Below, in pieces: positions 36,700 to 49,300 of a stretch of DNA of 64,000 nt. Position 1 is the first letter of the stretch. Each line of letters opens with the position of its first letter. The DNA is from Cadophora sp. MPI-SDFR-AT-0126 (Eukaryota; Ascomycota; Leotiomycetes; Helotiales; Ploettnerulaceae). The notes under the pieces are model-generated. The model made no database searches and had not been told where the DNA came from. It saw only the letters and a program-made list of their open reading frames with translations. The stretch spans positions 2,480,001 through 2,544,000 of the forward strand of contig JAGMVK010000006.1 of the NCBI GenBank assembly GCA_020747065.1, written 5' to 3'. The translations under genes were made by a program, and so were the position numbers.

Positions 36700-37703
36700 A
36701 TGCATCTTCCCCTCCCCCTCCTCGCCCTCATCCCCTTCACAGCAGCAACCGCTCTCACACCCCGAAACATCTTCTCGAACCCCTCTTCTCCCTCCGAATC
36801 GACGAACAGAATTCCCACATCCTACGAATCTGCCGTTCTCGCACGAAGAATCCTGCATCTGACGGGCATCGGGACTCTCGCAACTGTCTTTCCATCTTCG
36901 AAATCACATGCAGAGAATAAGGATGACGAGGGGACAAACGAACAGCGGCCACAGAATCTGGGTGGTATGCCGATCGGGCTGATGGGTATGTATCCTGCTG
37001 TTGCATCTTCCTATGTGCTATTCTATACTTCTGAGTTGAGCAACAGCGGCTTTGTTTACTTTGCCCCTCGTACCACCTCGTCTTACGTCGTCTAATACTT
37101 GACGAAACCTAATTCTCTCCCCCCTCCTCTCGTCTTTGATAATTAACATTACTAATCATCTCTTTCTCCCTGCCAGATTACCTCGCAGACTGCGAACCCA
37201 CCGGAAATCCCACCATCCTCGCCATCACCATCGCCACCTCCTTCAAAAACGTAGCCGCCGGCTCCAACATCTCCCTCTCCCTCACCTGGACACCTCCTCC
37301 CTCTTCCTCCTCTCGCTCCCCATCACCCTCCCCCTACAACATCAACTCACCCGCCTCCCTCCCCCGCTTCTCCCTCCTCGGCTACCTCGAACCCATCAGT
37401 CCCTCCTTAGTCGACTCTCTCAAACTCGCCCAATGCTTCACGGCCACGCACCCAGACGCGAAATACTGGCTGCCGGGCAACCCGATACATACGAGTGAGT
37501 GGGTGCGGCTGGTCGTGCAGGAGGTGTATTGGATTGGGGGGTTTGGGGATAGGAATTATATTGGGTGGATTCCGGTGGAGGAGTGGAGGGCTGTGAAGAG
37601 GAGTGAGTGGGAGGAGGTGAGGTTGCCTGGGGAAGAAGACGGCGAGGCGAAGGGAGAAGGCTGGTTGGAGTGGGTGAGAGGGTTGGTGAGGGGAGAGTTG
37701 TAG
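36700..37703 (+). CDS. Secreted CREG/pyridoxamine 5'-phosphate oxidase-like protein
   Basis: Protein of the split-barrel flavin-binding fold, CREG-like subgroup. Exons 36700-36985 and 37177-37703 (270 residues), joined phase 1 across a 191-nt intron (GTATGT to TGCCAG). A signal-peptide-like start (MHLPLPLLALIPFTAATALT) suggests secretion. The fold motifs follow: SAVLARRILHLTGIGTLATV, GMPIGLM/DYLADCEPTGNP, AITIATSFKN, LPRFSLLGYLE. Then come CFTATHPDAKYWLPG and VVQEVYWIGGFGDRNYIGWI, which is characteristic of this family. A charged tail ends WLEWVRGLVRGEL. Many CREG-like members bind no flavin and lack enzyme activity; substrate and role here are unknown. Base composition shifts from C-rich to G-rich within exon 2, with no sign of a break. 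Confidence 0.8.
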
Positions 37704-38324
37704 TTTATTGGGTGGTGAGCTTTGATATTAGTAATGTTGGGCGATTGTGAATGGAAAGTGCATACTGGCATGAATTACGGTCGTATAGCTATGGGCGGTA
37801 GATATTTGTAACAGGAAACACAAATCTCCAGGAGCGATGAATTCATAATTTCCATATACACTTCGTACCTATCCTAGCGAAACAAGAGCTATGTAAGTAT
37901 GTAAGTCCGCATGCATACCACCATCCAACCGAGTCCATCCTCCCATCCCACCCCATCCCTACCCAACGCAAAGGTATATACCGGATCCCATGCCTGAACT
38001 CCATGCCATCCCAGACTATACCAATAGCAAACAACCAGCCTCCCTCACAACTTCCTACCCCATCCCATGAAAGCCAACCATAATAATGCAAAGTAAGAAA
38101 CCTAAGGCGAATAGTGCACCTGCGCCCTCCCAACAACGACCTCCCTTTCTCTATCCTGTACAGTCGTCCCCTAACGTACCATATATGCCAAAACATCATG
38201 GTCACATCGTCTCCATCGTACCTTCTGGCTCATTATCATCGCATCGTAAACACACACACACAGACACACACAAAACAACAATCCAGTCTCAAAACGAGAG
38301 ATGGAACGTTAAAATGGGCGCCGA
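37704..38324. other. Intergenic between convergent genes
   Basis: Holds the 3' ends of the CREG-like gene (plus) and the DUF262 gene (minus). CCATCC-rich low-complexity sequence near 37925-37975; no gene seen. Confidence 0.45.
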
Positions 38325-40398
38325 TTACAAATCCTCAAACACAACATCAACTTCCGTCCTCTTCGCCTTCTTACTCGAGGATGAAAAAGCCTTCTCCTTC
38401 TCGGCCGGTCGAGATCTCTTCTTAGACCCCGTACTCGAAGCTTTGTTCTTAGTGATCTTTCCCCTGGATGGTCCACTCGGGAGAGGTTTTCGTTTTGATT
38501 TACTCTTCGCCTGTGTTTGCAGCGGCTGAGACGGTAGCTTTGATTTTGCCTTCGACTTAGGTTTCGATTTCTTCTTCGGTCTCACAACAGGGATATCTTC
38601 AGGTTCCGAACTCGGCGCAGATGATAATGGGCTTGAACCTCTCTCTGAGCCGTCAGCACCACTCGAATCCCTCCCAGAAGTAGCAGACGAACTCGGCCCC
38701 TCACCAGGTCGTCTCCCCTCGATAGAAAGCTGTAATTTACTTGACGAGCTGAGCCGTACATCCATCTCCTTCGTGATGAATGACCAAGCTGTATTCCAGC
38801 ACTGCGCGTTCACACGGAGGTCTTTATGTTTCTTGCGTAGAAACAATCGCATCTCCTTGACGTCCTCGAGGAGCTGTTCGTTAGTGCGGTGATCCATGTG
38901 GACGGCTACCAGGATAGCAGTGACGACTAGCTCGAGAGGGGAGAACGTGCGGACGTGGACGATGCGTGCGGCCCGCAGGTAGTCGGGTGCTGGGTCGAAG
39001 ACGGAGTTGTGGTTTACTTTGAAGCGGGTGGCTGTTACTTGGGTGGAGGAGAGCTTGACGAGAGTTTCGTAGCGGTCGAAGACGGCAGTGAATTTCTGTT
39101 TTAGGCGGGGTGTTATCTCTTTCTTGTCGTCGAGGATGCGAAGAAGGGCTTGTGGGCTTGCTTGGAGAGTTGGGGCAGAGTTCGATATGAGGTACTTTTT
39201 GCGTTTGGAGCTGGAATGGATTTCTTGGATCATGGTGAAGATTGTTAAAATGAGACGAAACCCCGAGGCGCGATTCTGCTTCGAAACTTGGTCCGTTGTT
39301 AGCTGAGGTAGACGTGTTGTGTTGTGGTTACGTACGGTTGACGATCAGTTCGTAATCATCTTCGAATTGTCTTGTGAAGGTCGCCCATTCAGTAGACATT
39401 GCTCGCATCTTTTCCGCTGGAGTAAGGGCGATTCCACGTTGAACGAGTTGAAACATAGTCTCTTCCGTATCTGCAGTCAAGTCCTCATACTCGTAACAGC
39501 AGAAGAATTGAGTCTCGAAGAACTTCTTCACAGCATTCGGAAGTATGTTTCGATTGCTGATCTGGATGCGTCCATCAACGATTGGATGGCAGAAGAACCA
39601 TTTCTTCGAAGGCGAATTGGTATCAAAAAAGCCGATATTTCCCTTCATGAACTTCCAGATGGATGTGAGTCGCTGTTTGCCGTCCACACATGTACGGGTA
39701 AACCTCTCTTCCTCACGGCCATCAATTTTGACGACCGTCTTCTTGACGTTGAAGATGATTGGAGGAATGAAGTAACCCACTAGAGAGTTCAATAAAGTTT
39801 GTTGCTGGATAAAAGGGTCATGAACGTACTCAAGATGGAAGTGATCAATAATGCGGCTCTGCCTTCGTCCCATACTACTTCCCTTTGATAGTCTGGATCA
39901 AGAACAATAGATTTGCTTTCAATACACCCTTTAAAGATTAGCAGGATACAGAAACATATTACAGCATAAACTTACGGAAAATATCAAATAACGAACGCTT
40001 CACAATGAAAGGCTCGGGGATCTGACGAATTTTGAAGCCTTTGGTATGTCAGCAAGACATCGCCAACATGGAAATGCAATCCAACCTTCACAAACAAAAT
40101 GGCGAACTCCATTGACATGCGCAATCCCTTCATACGTCAAATCCACAATCTCATCTCCATTTTCATCCAACTCCTGATCAACATCCTCGAAAATGTCATC
40201 CTCCCCATTCGGAAGAGTCAAATCAATCTTGACATATTCTGATGGCTCAGGCTTAACTCTTTCCGGACGAGGTCGCCGGTTGAGGTTGTTCGTGTGCGTG
40301 ATGCTTAACTCATCGGGATCTAGTTTGATCTCTGGCTCGTCTTCTGTCTTGACATCATCTGAATCTGGAACCTCAGAAGGCTCGGGTGTGGTAGCCAT
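38325..40398 (-). CDS. DUF262 domain protein with basic C-terminal tail
   Basis: Member of the DUF262 (GmrSD N-terminal, ParB-like fold) family, 626 residues. In bacteria this fold is found in nucleotide-dependent restriction and phage-defence proteins. Minus-strand exons: 40398-40086, 40038-39976, 39928-39830, 39779-39336, 39286-38325; all introns 47-50 nt and in phase. The N terminus is acidic. The domain starts LDPDYQREVVWDEGR, continues SILMGYFIPPIIFNV, and has the hallmark CVDGKQRLTSIWKFM near residues 189-203. The C-terminal third is Ser-rich, then Lys-rich with nuclear-localisation-like clusters (RPKKKSKPKSKAKSK, SKKRSRPAEKEK). I see no C-terminal HNH nuclease domain (DUF1524) of the bacterial GmrSD type. 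An in-frame ATG at 40422 is an alternative start. Cellular role in fungi unknown. Confidence 0.85.
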
Positions 40399-40666
40399 GT
40401 TTATATGATATTTCTGATACATGGTTAGTGACTGGATTGAAGACTTAGACCAGATAGTTGACGATTGCTTCTTTGGAAGTGTCGGGCTTCGAGAGGTCAA
40501 ACTTGCGCCAGGTCACTGAACTCGCCACACTTTCCTTGTCTCGAGCACTGCCCAACTTCTAGAGCCCAGGAAAGGCCCAACTTGAAGCCGAAAAGACAAT
40601 TTCCGGAAATACCAGCATGAACCAATGATCCAAAGGTACCTCGGCTTCCTGGACTCTCTGTCGCCG

Positions 40667-40975
40667 ATGCAAGTCCTTCTGCGACGACTTCGTCCAGAAC
40701 AAGCAGGAACCATACTCTCTCAAACTTGCAAGCCAGCTCTTCCCTACTCAAAGACGTGCCTCCCAAAGTACCCAGCTCCTCAAACACCTCTCAGTCCCAC
40801 AACAGTTCGCGTCTCCCCCCTCCTTCCCGGTCCCCACTTTAGCCATCAATCCTCAATCTTTGCGCCCCAACGCGCCACTCCTCAAGATGCCCTCAAAACA
40901 CATAAAAAATACTTCTCAACCCTCCTTGACCCTCTCACAAAGCCTCATACCAAACGCGCGCCTTACCCGAGGTAA
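40667..40975 (+). CDS. Possible small protein, 102 residues
   Basis: An open frame begins 270 bases from the DUF262 gene in the opposite direction. It starts basic and mitochondrial-presequence-like (MQVLLRRLRPEQAG), is Pro-rich in the middle, and ends HTKRAPYPR. Its stop overlaps a possible GTAACG donor, so more exons could exist. No family recognised. A further short frame at about 41030-41130 (TRFTRAVVANSLFCFCFF) is membrane-like but too short to call. Confidence 0.22.
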   Translation: MQVLLRRLRPEQAGTILSQTCKPALPYSKTCLPKYPAPQTPLSPTTVRVSPLLPGPHFSHQSSIFAPQRATPQDALKTHKKYFSTLLDPLTKPHTKRAPYPR

Positions 40976-41593
40976 CGCGACGAACGAAAAACAGAACGCG
41001 ACCGCCAAAGCGTGACATGACATGACAAATGCGCTTGTCTCCACTTACCTACACTCGCTTTACCCGCGCCGTCGTGGCCAACTCGCTCTTCTGCTTCTGC
41101 TTCTTCTGGTCCGTGAGAGTGGGGTGAGATGACGGGTGGTGGAGGGAGAAGTCATGGAGTGTTACTGATATGGTGATATGGATGATGTCGTGGTGGTGAT
41201 AGTGGTGGTGGATAAGATGGGCTGGCGGGCGTGATGTTGTGGTTTGAGTAAGGGTGGAGGAGGATGAGGTGCGAGTGGATTTTAGGAGGGGTGAATTTCG
41301 GAGGCTAGGCTGAGAGGGGGTTAGTGGTAGTGGGGTGGAAAGGCTTGGCATGGAGGGGCGAAATTGAGAAACAAGAGATGCAAGATAGATTGCGATGTGA
41401 GGAAAGAGTTACAGGACATTGACAATTTTATGTTTGGTGTGTAATTCTGCTTTCTGGAGTCCGGACCTGGAGGGACGGTCATGTACAGTACATTCCTAGT
41501 TCCCAAACTTATATCAGGACATCCCGTAGCGCCTGAACGCCACATCTACCCAGCCTCTAACTCCATCCCAATGCCTTCAAAGTAGAAAACACA
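40976..41593. other. Intergenic, low-complexity GT-rich stretch
   Basis: Contains GGTG/GATG-rich sequence near 41160-41260 downstream of the ipi1 stop. The frames here (for example 41049-41351, minus) are Ser/Thr/Pro low complexity and not convincing. Confidence 0.4.
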
Positions 41594-43082
41594 TCAAACC
41601 GCCGATGAGAAATTCGCCATACCCTCCTTGACAACCTTCGCAAGGGTCGATCCTGCCCTACCAGTTTCACCCCCAGCTCTCCTCGCATCTTCCGCACCCT
41701 TATCCACAATTTCCTTGAACCTCTTCTGGAACACCCTCCTCCTAGAATCAGAATCCATACACGCCGTGCCATCCTCATCCCTCGGCGGGCCAAACAGATT
41801 CAGATACCCAAACGGATCGTGTACAGTCGGCAATGCATAAGTAGCCGGATCGAACTTGATGTCATTAAGACTTTTCTTCACCAGGATGACTTCTTCGTCC
41901 AAACCGACTTTCAGGAATTTGGCGAGGAGTGTGAGTTGTCGAGCGAAGGACTTATTGGCTTTGTTGCTGATCGTGACTTTGCTCTCAGACGACCATTTGC
42001 TGGTTGCACTCTTGTCCCGGGTCCAGCCCATCATGCTCATGAATGAATTGAGAGTCTTGACCCAGCCGCCTGGACATTTTACGCATGCGTCTCCTGTAAT
42101 GTCAAGGAGCCATTCTAGGACATTGAGGGCGTCGTCGCGGATTTCAGTGGCTAAGTGGGTCATTCCAGCTCGGGTGTAGAGGATGATGGATTCGGCTCTA
42201 TCTGATACATCCTCTGGTGGGAGGATTTTGAAGAGTTTGAGAAGTTGTGCCCTCACGGCTGTGGAGCCGTCTAGGATTAATGGAAGCAGCTTGGGGAGGA
42301 GAATGGATGCGGGTAGCGTTGGTGCATCCGAGGGCGCATTTGAAAGTCGGGAAACCAGGTAGGACATTGCATCTTTGCGTTGGGTGTCCGATTTCGATGA
42401 CGATGCCAGTGAAAGATAGTGGGTAAGTTGCGTAGTGGATGAAGGAGCGACCGTGGTCAAGGACTGTTGGTTTAATACGATAGCTACGAGTCATTAGCAT
42501 TTTAATGTCATGAATAAGAATCAGAACTTTGAAAAAGACGACTCGGAGCTGGGCGGATATCGGATCTTGAAAACCGGGCAGATCTAAAACCACTATTCCT
42601 AATGTCGCTTGCCCAAGACAGTACATTGGGCTCGCCCATCAAGATATCAAGCTCAGAGCTCATGCCGCTGAGCTGTGCCGCTTAAAACCCCAAAAGAATG
42701 CAAACAGTGGGTATGTATGAAGCCACTCGGCCCAGGATACATTAACCATCTCAATCCAAATAGCGTTAGAACACTCCAAATTCACTCATGATATCAGAAC
42801 CCAAATGCAATAGTATACGAAAGAAGCATCGAAATTCAGAACAGCAAACAACGCACAATGAAATGACAAATGAAAAGTGAAGTCATCTTACATTTCGCTT
42901 TGAAACTCGTATCAGTGAAGTTGTCAGCCTTAGCTTTCGTCTTGCCGACTCTCAATTTCGGTTTCTGTACCGACGTAATCAGTCATGATCTTCAAAATAA
43001 CCAGATGAGAAGAAAAAGTCGTCTTTTCACTAACCTGAAAATCCTTTTTCTTCTCCTTCTTCTTCCTCATAGACGACCCCAT
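41594..43082 (-). CDS. ipi1: Pre-rRNA-processing protein Ipi1 (TEX10-like)
   Basis: Component of the Rix1/IPI complex needed for ITS2 processing and nuclear maturation of the 60S subunit. Minus-strand exons 43082-43035, 42964-42892 and 42483-41594 encode 336 residues, typical of Ipi1. The family start is clear: MGSSMRKKKEKKKDFQ, then KPKLRVGKTKAKADNFTDTS, then SIVLNQQSL. HEAT-like helices follow (LLPLILDGSTAVRAQLLKLF, IRDDALNVLEWLLD). Exons 1 and 2 are tiny and missing from single-frame views. Intron 1 is 70 nt; intron 2 is 408 nt, far longer than others here. The gene is divergent from the roadblock gene, 487 bases away. Confidence 0.92.
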
Positions 43083-43569
43083 TTTGACACCTTCCTATAG
43101 CCACGACGAAATAGCACGGAATTTTCTTGCGCTGGTGGACTTTGTCCGAGAATGCTGTCCTGGTCAAGAATGTGCTTTTGGTCAGTGAGCTTGCACTAAA
43201 TTATTCTTTTGAGCTGGGTTCGGGGTCGGCAAATCTATCTTCCGCTCCCCACGGTGACGCTAAATCGATTGTTGCTTCGATTCAAAGTACTCCTTGCAAT
43301 CGCAACTGTTATTATACCGGGCTCATTGTTCTTTGCCCTGCGCTTTGTTATCGGCAAGTACTCGAGAGGTACTTATTGCAAGCTTGAGGTTAGGTGCATG
43401 TAGAGTGGGAATTTTCTATTCGTTGAGACTTTGATCTTCGAAAGTAAGCTTTCCCACTGCTCCAGAACCCAAGCTCCTTGAGCTTCGAATTAACTCGCCC
43501 GAACATCGACCACAACGTCAGCTCTTGAGAGTGGTACAATTACAACAAATATGTACTGACAATCCCCAG
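43083..43569. promoter_or_regulatory. Bidirectional promoter region of ipi1 and the roadblock gene
   Basis: The two genes start divergently 487 bases apart, so both promoters should lie here. A good acceptor-like CCCCAG directly precedes the ATG at 43570, so a 5'-leader intron of the roadblock gene may start in this region. No specific element identified. Confidence 0.5.
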
Positions 43570-44106
43570 ATGACGCTACCTTCGACCTCTACGTCCGTCG
43601 CGGAGACCATGGCTCGGCTGTCTTCGAAGCCGGGTGTTACTGCGACCATTGCAATCGAAAGAACGACATCGACCGTTCTCCAATCGACAGGGACGCTCGG
43701 GACCATGTTTGCATCATCAAATACAGCAGCCTCAATCGCAGCGTCTAGTCAACCGGCTCCCACAGGTACAGGCACGCTCGCCAGCTCCAATGCCGAGAGG
43801 GACAGTTCAGCAATAGGGACATCTGATTCAGGGGAGGAACAGGCGTTCAAGGATTTTGCCAAGATGGTGTGGAATTATGTTAATGCTACGGGCCAGCTGG
43901 TACACGATATGGATTCTGAGGTATGTGGATATAATACAGACGCAGAAAGAGACCCATCTGCGTGATGTTTGGAATGGGAACCACGGCTAATGGTTCAGCA
44001 GGATGACCTCAAGCTATTACGACTCAGAACTCGGAAGCACGAGCTCGTTATCGTCCCAGATTCCAAATTCATTTTCGTCGTCGTCCACGATGTGCCGTCT
44101 TCATAA
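43570..44106 (+). CDS. Dynein light chain, roadblock/LC7 type
   Basis: Light chain of cytoplasmic dynein (Robl/LC7 fold), acting in microtubule motor assembly and cargo attachment. Exons 43570-43920 and 44002-44106 encode 151 residues. Family motifs: ETMARLSSKPGVTATIAIER near the start, FAKMVWNYVNATGQLV, and in exon 2 DDLKLLRLRTRKHELVIVPD then FIFVVVHDVPSS. A Ser/Thr/Ala-rich insertion of about 50 residues separates the first strand from the helix, as in many filamentous-fungal homologues. The acceptor reads TTCAGCAG, a tandem NAGNAG site, so the junction may be Glu-Asp or Glu-Gln-Asp. Without splicing the frame ends at 43965 and loses the second half of the domain. Confidence 0.88.
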
Positions 44107-46383
44107 GGATCAGGTCAGGTCTGACCCCTGCTACAATGTGCATGTTTAGTTGGCGTTGATGGATAGATGGATGATTGGCAAGCGTATACCCATGCATGGT
44201 CTGGAGTTTACGAGTTACATATCTGCAAAGATGCTTTGGGAATGGAAAGGAATATTTGGGATGTCTGTATACATGGCTACAGATCTGACGATGCTATACG
44301 AGCTGTGGTGTTGTGTTGTGCTCCGAAACAAGGAGAACGACGGAATTGGTATGCTGCAGAAGTTCGCGATACTACACGATAGTATGATCCGCCATGCTGC
44401 AGTGAGCCACTGTCTTCCGGCACGCGTTACCTTTATGCAATGCGCTTCAGCTGAAGCTAGGATTTGAGTCCTTCGACGGCCACGATTGCGTTCAGCAAGC
44501 ACCCAAAACATCCTCAGCTCCGAGAACTGTGTAGCATGTGATACTCCCAGACACATGTTCGACACGTCAACGGACACACCTACTTCAATACGAATATCCT
44601 CAAGTATCAGCCATCACTAGTCCGTCTCCATGTTCCGAGACAACAAGCCATTCACAACACTCGCTGGACTTTTTCTCAAGTAGTTGAAACAAATCCGCCC
44701 CTCCTCCAACACACTGTCTACAATCTGTTTCTATCCACGTCAGTTCACATGCCTGTCAAGCTGGCCGTTTCAAAATCCAATTCCCCTCTCCTCTTGCCAT
44801 CCAATAGCGATATCAGGCTGATGGTTTCACGGTCATAAGGCGATTATAGTGAATCTACCTGGGAGCCAATGGGGCGTTAGAAGAGGGGGAGACGGCTGGC
44901 GAGGCTGAGAAGTGCAGGTGGTGTGGCTGCTGATGGGAGACTAAGCACTTGCCGAAAAAAGTTTTGACAGAAGAGGGCGAGGGTCTCAAAGGAGAGATTT
45001 GCTTTCCAGGAACGAGATGATGATGCTGCAAATGCAGGGTTTAGGAATTGTTCTTTTGGTTCTGTTTCAGCCCTTTTGGGGTTTTAAGTTTGGCGATGTG
45101 GAGTGCTATCCGGGTTAGCAAATTCTACTCCTGTGGGTTGGCTGAAATACTAGAGAGATGAGTGAGTAAGAGATAGGGAATGCCTCAATCAATCTGGAAG
45201 GCTGTTGGGAGTGTAGATATAGATATCCATGAAATAGAATATTTACAATGTTGCTTGTCTTTGAATCCAGTTTGTTGTCCTTCTTACTTCCAACCATTTG
45301 CTATTAATATGTGCTCATGTTATGAATCAATTGTGAATCAATTAGTCCGGATGTAGACCCTTGATATGTGCGGCAGTATGTCCGCGGTCTAGAACTAGAG
45401 ATTTAACGTCGCTTCTCCTCCATGTACGAAAGGTAAAACAGACTCTTTCATAGCGAGATATTGAAGCTTCATCTGGATAAGGAAAGGTTCCACGCGTGGA
45501 CAAGGCAAGGAATGGGGGTATCTCGAGCCATCATCCATCCATCCATCCAGGAGCGATAAGGATGTTGCGCCAAGAGCTCACGTCACATCGCATTGCGCTG
45601 CAGGGCCAGTCCATGCCAGTGCATGCCAAATGCCTTGCCCTGCCCTGCCCTGCCTTGTCTTGTTCTGACAGCCTCTTCCCTTCCATCCATCCCCTTGGCT
45701 TCCCTCTTCCCTTCCCCTCCCATCCCCATCCATCCCACTTCCACTTCCAGCACTCTCTTCCATTTGCCTGCCCTGTCCTTGGAATGTAGGAAGGCAGGCG
45801 AGCGAGCGAGCGAGCAATCAGCGCCTGCTCCAGGTATTGTAGACAGTTACCTGCTTCTGCTTCTGCTGCACTGCAATGCAATGCACTCACTGCATTCTAC
45901 TGCAATGTACGCCGGTTTCAAGGTCAAGGGCCCTTAATATCCAACCATTGGTTTCCAGATCTGTTCTATTCCCGAATAGAATGCCTAGCAGATTACTGCT
46001 GTACACCTACTTTGAGGTGTCTCCTCCGTATGGATGGATGCTGGCATGACAGCTGCAGTCAGTACATGCATGCATCCCTCCATGCTTGCCTGCCTGCCGT
46101 AGTGTGTGCAGCATATCGGAAGACCCCCAGCCTGGCCATGCCTCGCCTTGCCTTGCCTTGCTTTACTTTACTTTACCTTACTTGCCCTGCCTTGCCTTGT
46201 TTGTCCTCTTTCTAAATCTTCCTTTTCTCTTCCTTTTGTTTCCTTTTTCTTTGCTCTGCTATCTCTCTACCTAACTAGAAGCTCGTTCGCATGTCCAATT
46301 GCACGGCGCCTCATGCCACCGACGTCCTGTCCCTCGCCTGTCCCTCTCCTGCTCCTCTCCTCATCTGACCTCTCTCCCGCATC
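44107..46383. other. Long intergenic region with simple repeats
   Basis: About 2.3 kb with no credible gene. It holds CCAT repeats near 45535-45550, GCGA repeats near 45797-45815 and CCTTG/CTTTA runs near 46140-46200. The last part is the probable promoter and leader of the gene at 46384. Confidence 0.45.
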
Positions 46384-49300
46384 ATGCCGGGCTTCTCCTT
46401 CTTGAAGAGCTCAAAGGGGGAGCAACAGCCACGGCCCCGACAGCGGGCTGCTCCCCATGACAGCGCCGTGCAGCTCAGCAGTGATAGCGCGGAGAAGGTG
46501 CAACGAAAACAATCCAAGCGAGACTACTTCCGCAATCTTCTCAAGATCTCCAGCCTCTCCTCGGAATCCAGAGCGAATCGGCGGAAGAGTGGACAGTTCA
46601 CAGTAGGTTGCAGCTTGGAATGATCGAGTCTGAAAGATATACAGGCAATTGGCTGACATGCGATTTGCAAAAGGCCCCCACTACTCAACAACCTCCTTCT
46701 CCTTCGAAATCACCAGACCCACCAGTCTCGCCCATGAATAAACCACTGCCTCCTCCTCCTCCTGCTAGCACTCAAGCAGACAGTCCTCCAATTGCAAAGC
46801 CTCCTGTCAAGCTGGAACGGATAATAAGTCCCATCGATGTGCCCGACCTACACAAGATCTTCTCTGGAGCACCTCAGTTCTTCGCGCGCGCAGAGGGACA
46901 TAATACCGGTGCCCCGCACCCGTCTGTTGCGTTTCCATGGGACGAGGAGCTCAATATAAGGGACTTGACGGACTTTCGGAAGATCCATGATGAGGCATGG
47001 AGCTGTGTTACGGCGTGGCCGCATGTGACAGTGCGGGCTAGCAGAAATCCAGAATCCGTCGAGGAGAATCGCGAGAAGGAAAGAGCCCATTTCTTGCCGC
47101 GATGTCGGGAACGGCCGAATATGCTCAGCATGCAGGGACTAGAGAGGGGAACAGTGGGATTCCAAGCAGCATTGGAAATGGGAGTTGCGGACGCTTTGGA
47201 GATACCGGGTGAAGATACGGACACGAGCCCAGAGTACATTTCAGAACAGCGCAAAGTATTCCTTAATGGCAAGGACGGATTGAGACCGGTCACGGACTCG
47301 ATACTTCTTGAACGGCTGCAGCAAGCTAGTGAAGTTTACCATGATGATCCGCAGAAGCATCAGAAGCCGAGCGTCGAGTTGTATACACAGCTTTTCACGT
47401 TTATCCTGTTTCCCCCCTCGAGGGTCACGGAGCACGATGATCCGTACAGTCTGAAAATACAGATTGAGGCTCTGGTTGAAGTTTTGGCTGCTCCTACTGT
47501 TTGGATTGACTTCAGTTTAGTTGAGTGGCGAATCAGGCTAGGTCAGATACTCTGGGGAGCTTCGGCGGAAGCTGATCCGGAGGATGAGGTGTCGGTCAAC
47601 AATGAGATCGCTCGAGATCCGGGTACCGAGAGGTATTGGCTCTTGTTACAGATTCTACTGTCATGTGAACTTCTCCTTCGTCTAGATGCGATATCGGTGA
47701 ATATGGATCATGGCGTGAAGGCTGCAACTCCAGTGGAAATCCACCGATTTGAAAAGTTAGCAACACCCAGCGTGAGATGGTCGCTGATTCTGGCGCGGGC
47801 ATGGTTGGAAAACATACGTTTGGGAACACAAGATTCAGAAGCACTGAGAGAGAAGAGGCCGGCTGGCTGGTTGGCGACCTTGAGAGGAACAGGAAACACG
47901 GAAGCTGTATCAACTGATGGACTTCAGGAGTTGACATTCCATGGAAGGCACGAAAGTCGCCAACTTTCTGGATTGCTTCACTTCGCTCGGAACATTCATT
48001 GGCCAGACATGGATGATTTGACGTCAAAAGTGGCCTCCAATGGAATTACCATTTCAGATAGTATCCAGAATACTCCCATTGCAACGCCACTTTCCATCTC
48101 TACTCAACGATCCTCATCATATTTCGCTCGACGGCCAGTAATGAAACGGGGAATGTCGCTGCAAAGACACGTTTCTACCATCATCCGCCCTGCTGGATGG
48201 CTTTCGAATTCCTACATAAGCGGATTCATACTGCCCGGTGAAGGGCTAAGCCACTTTCTTATGTCAACATTGTTAGAAAATGATTCAGATGCGGTATCTC
48301 GGTTAGGCGAAGAGGCGAATCTTTACGGTGGATTCATATATCGAAGCAAAAGTTTCTGGAGTTCAGCGTGCATCATTGGGCGTGTTTTGGCGGGTAAAAA
48401 AGGTTCTTCGGAGTGTATGGGCTGGATTCAGTCGAATGTCGTACCGCGGGGAGTGAGGGAAGGCTGGGTGGATGTTGATGTTGAGCCTGAGGAACCAATA
48501 GGTTCGTTTACCTGCAGCAATCCAATGAGCCAAACTGACATTCCAGATCCATCTCAAAAATCCGGCAAGCCAAGACTATGGCAGAAGCAAAATGTCGAGC
48601 ACGACGGCCATGTTATAGGTGGAGCGGACTTCTCTTCTGTTCTACCAGGAGATTTTATCCTCCCTTCCGACGAGTCTAGCCAAACCGCCATATCCGTAAC
48701 ATTCGAATCTCTAGATCTATTCACAGCAACAGACTCGGGCCAAGAAACACCGACTGAAGATAAGTCCACCCCGCTCTCGGAAGTCAGCCTCGCTCCGTCG
48801 ATAAAGACATATTCTGCCATGATGCGCTTCACTATTGTCGCTTCTGGAGAGGATAAGAAAGAGGCCAATGTTGCTCTGAATCACGATATCCACTTCGTGA
48901 CTGCACATCCTTGCATCCCGTCTCCGCATGTAGATATTCTGAAGACGGCGATGAGTCCAGCTTTAGTGCCGAGTCCGAGTTCTAGGTCGGGGAACCAGGA
49001 CGCAATTACAGGTATGTCCAAAATCTCTTAGCCATTCCTCCCATATTGCGTTTGTTAAATGTCCATGGACAGAGTGACTAATACATATCAACCCAGGCCA
49101 CCCCCTCCACAAAGCTTTCACCTACACGAAAATCTCTCTCTCCACCCTCCTCGCCACCCCACTCTCAACACCCTTCAACACTCTCCTCTCCCCACCACCC
49201 CTATCCCCATCGTCTTCCTCTACGCCGTCCTCAGCTCCCCAGTCCTCAACACACACCACATCCTCCACGATCCCCAAAGTCCTCATCATAGACTGCACTG

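Noticed and set aside
39319..39783. 154-codon open frame on the plus strand
   Set aside because: Antisense shadow of the DUF262 core; no recognisable content of its own.
44150..44467. 105-codon open frame on the plus strand
   Set aside because: No recognisable motif, competing frames on both strands, and it lies in the 3' region of the roadblock gene.
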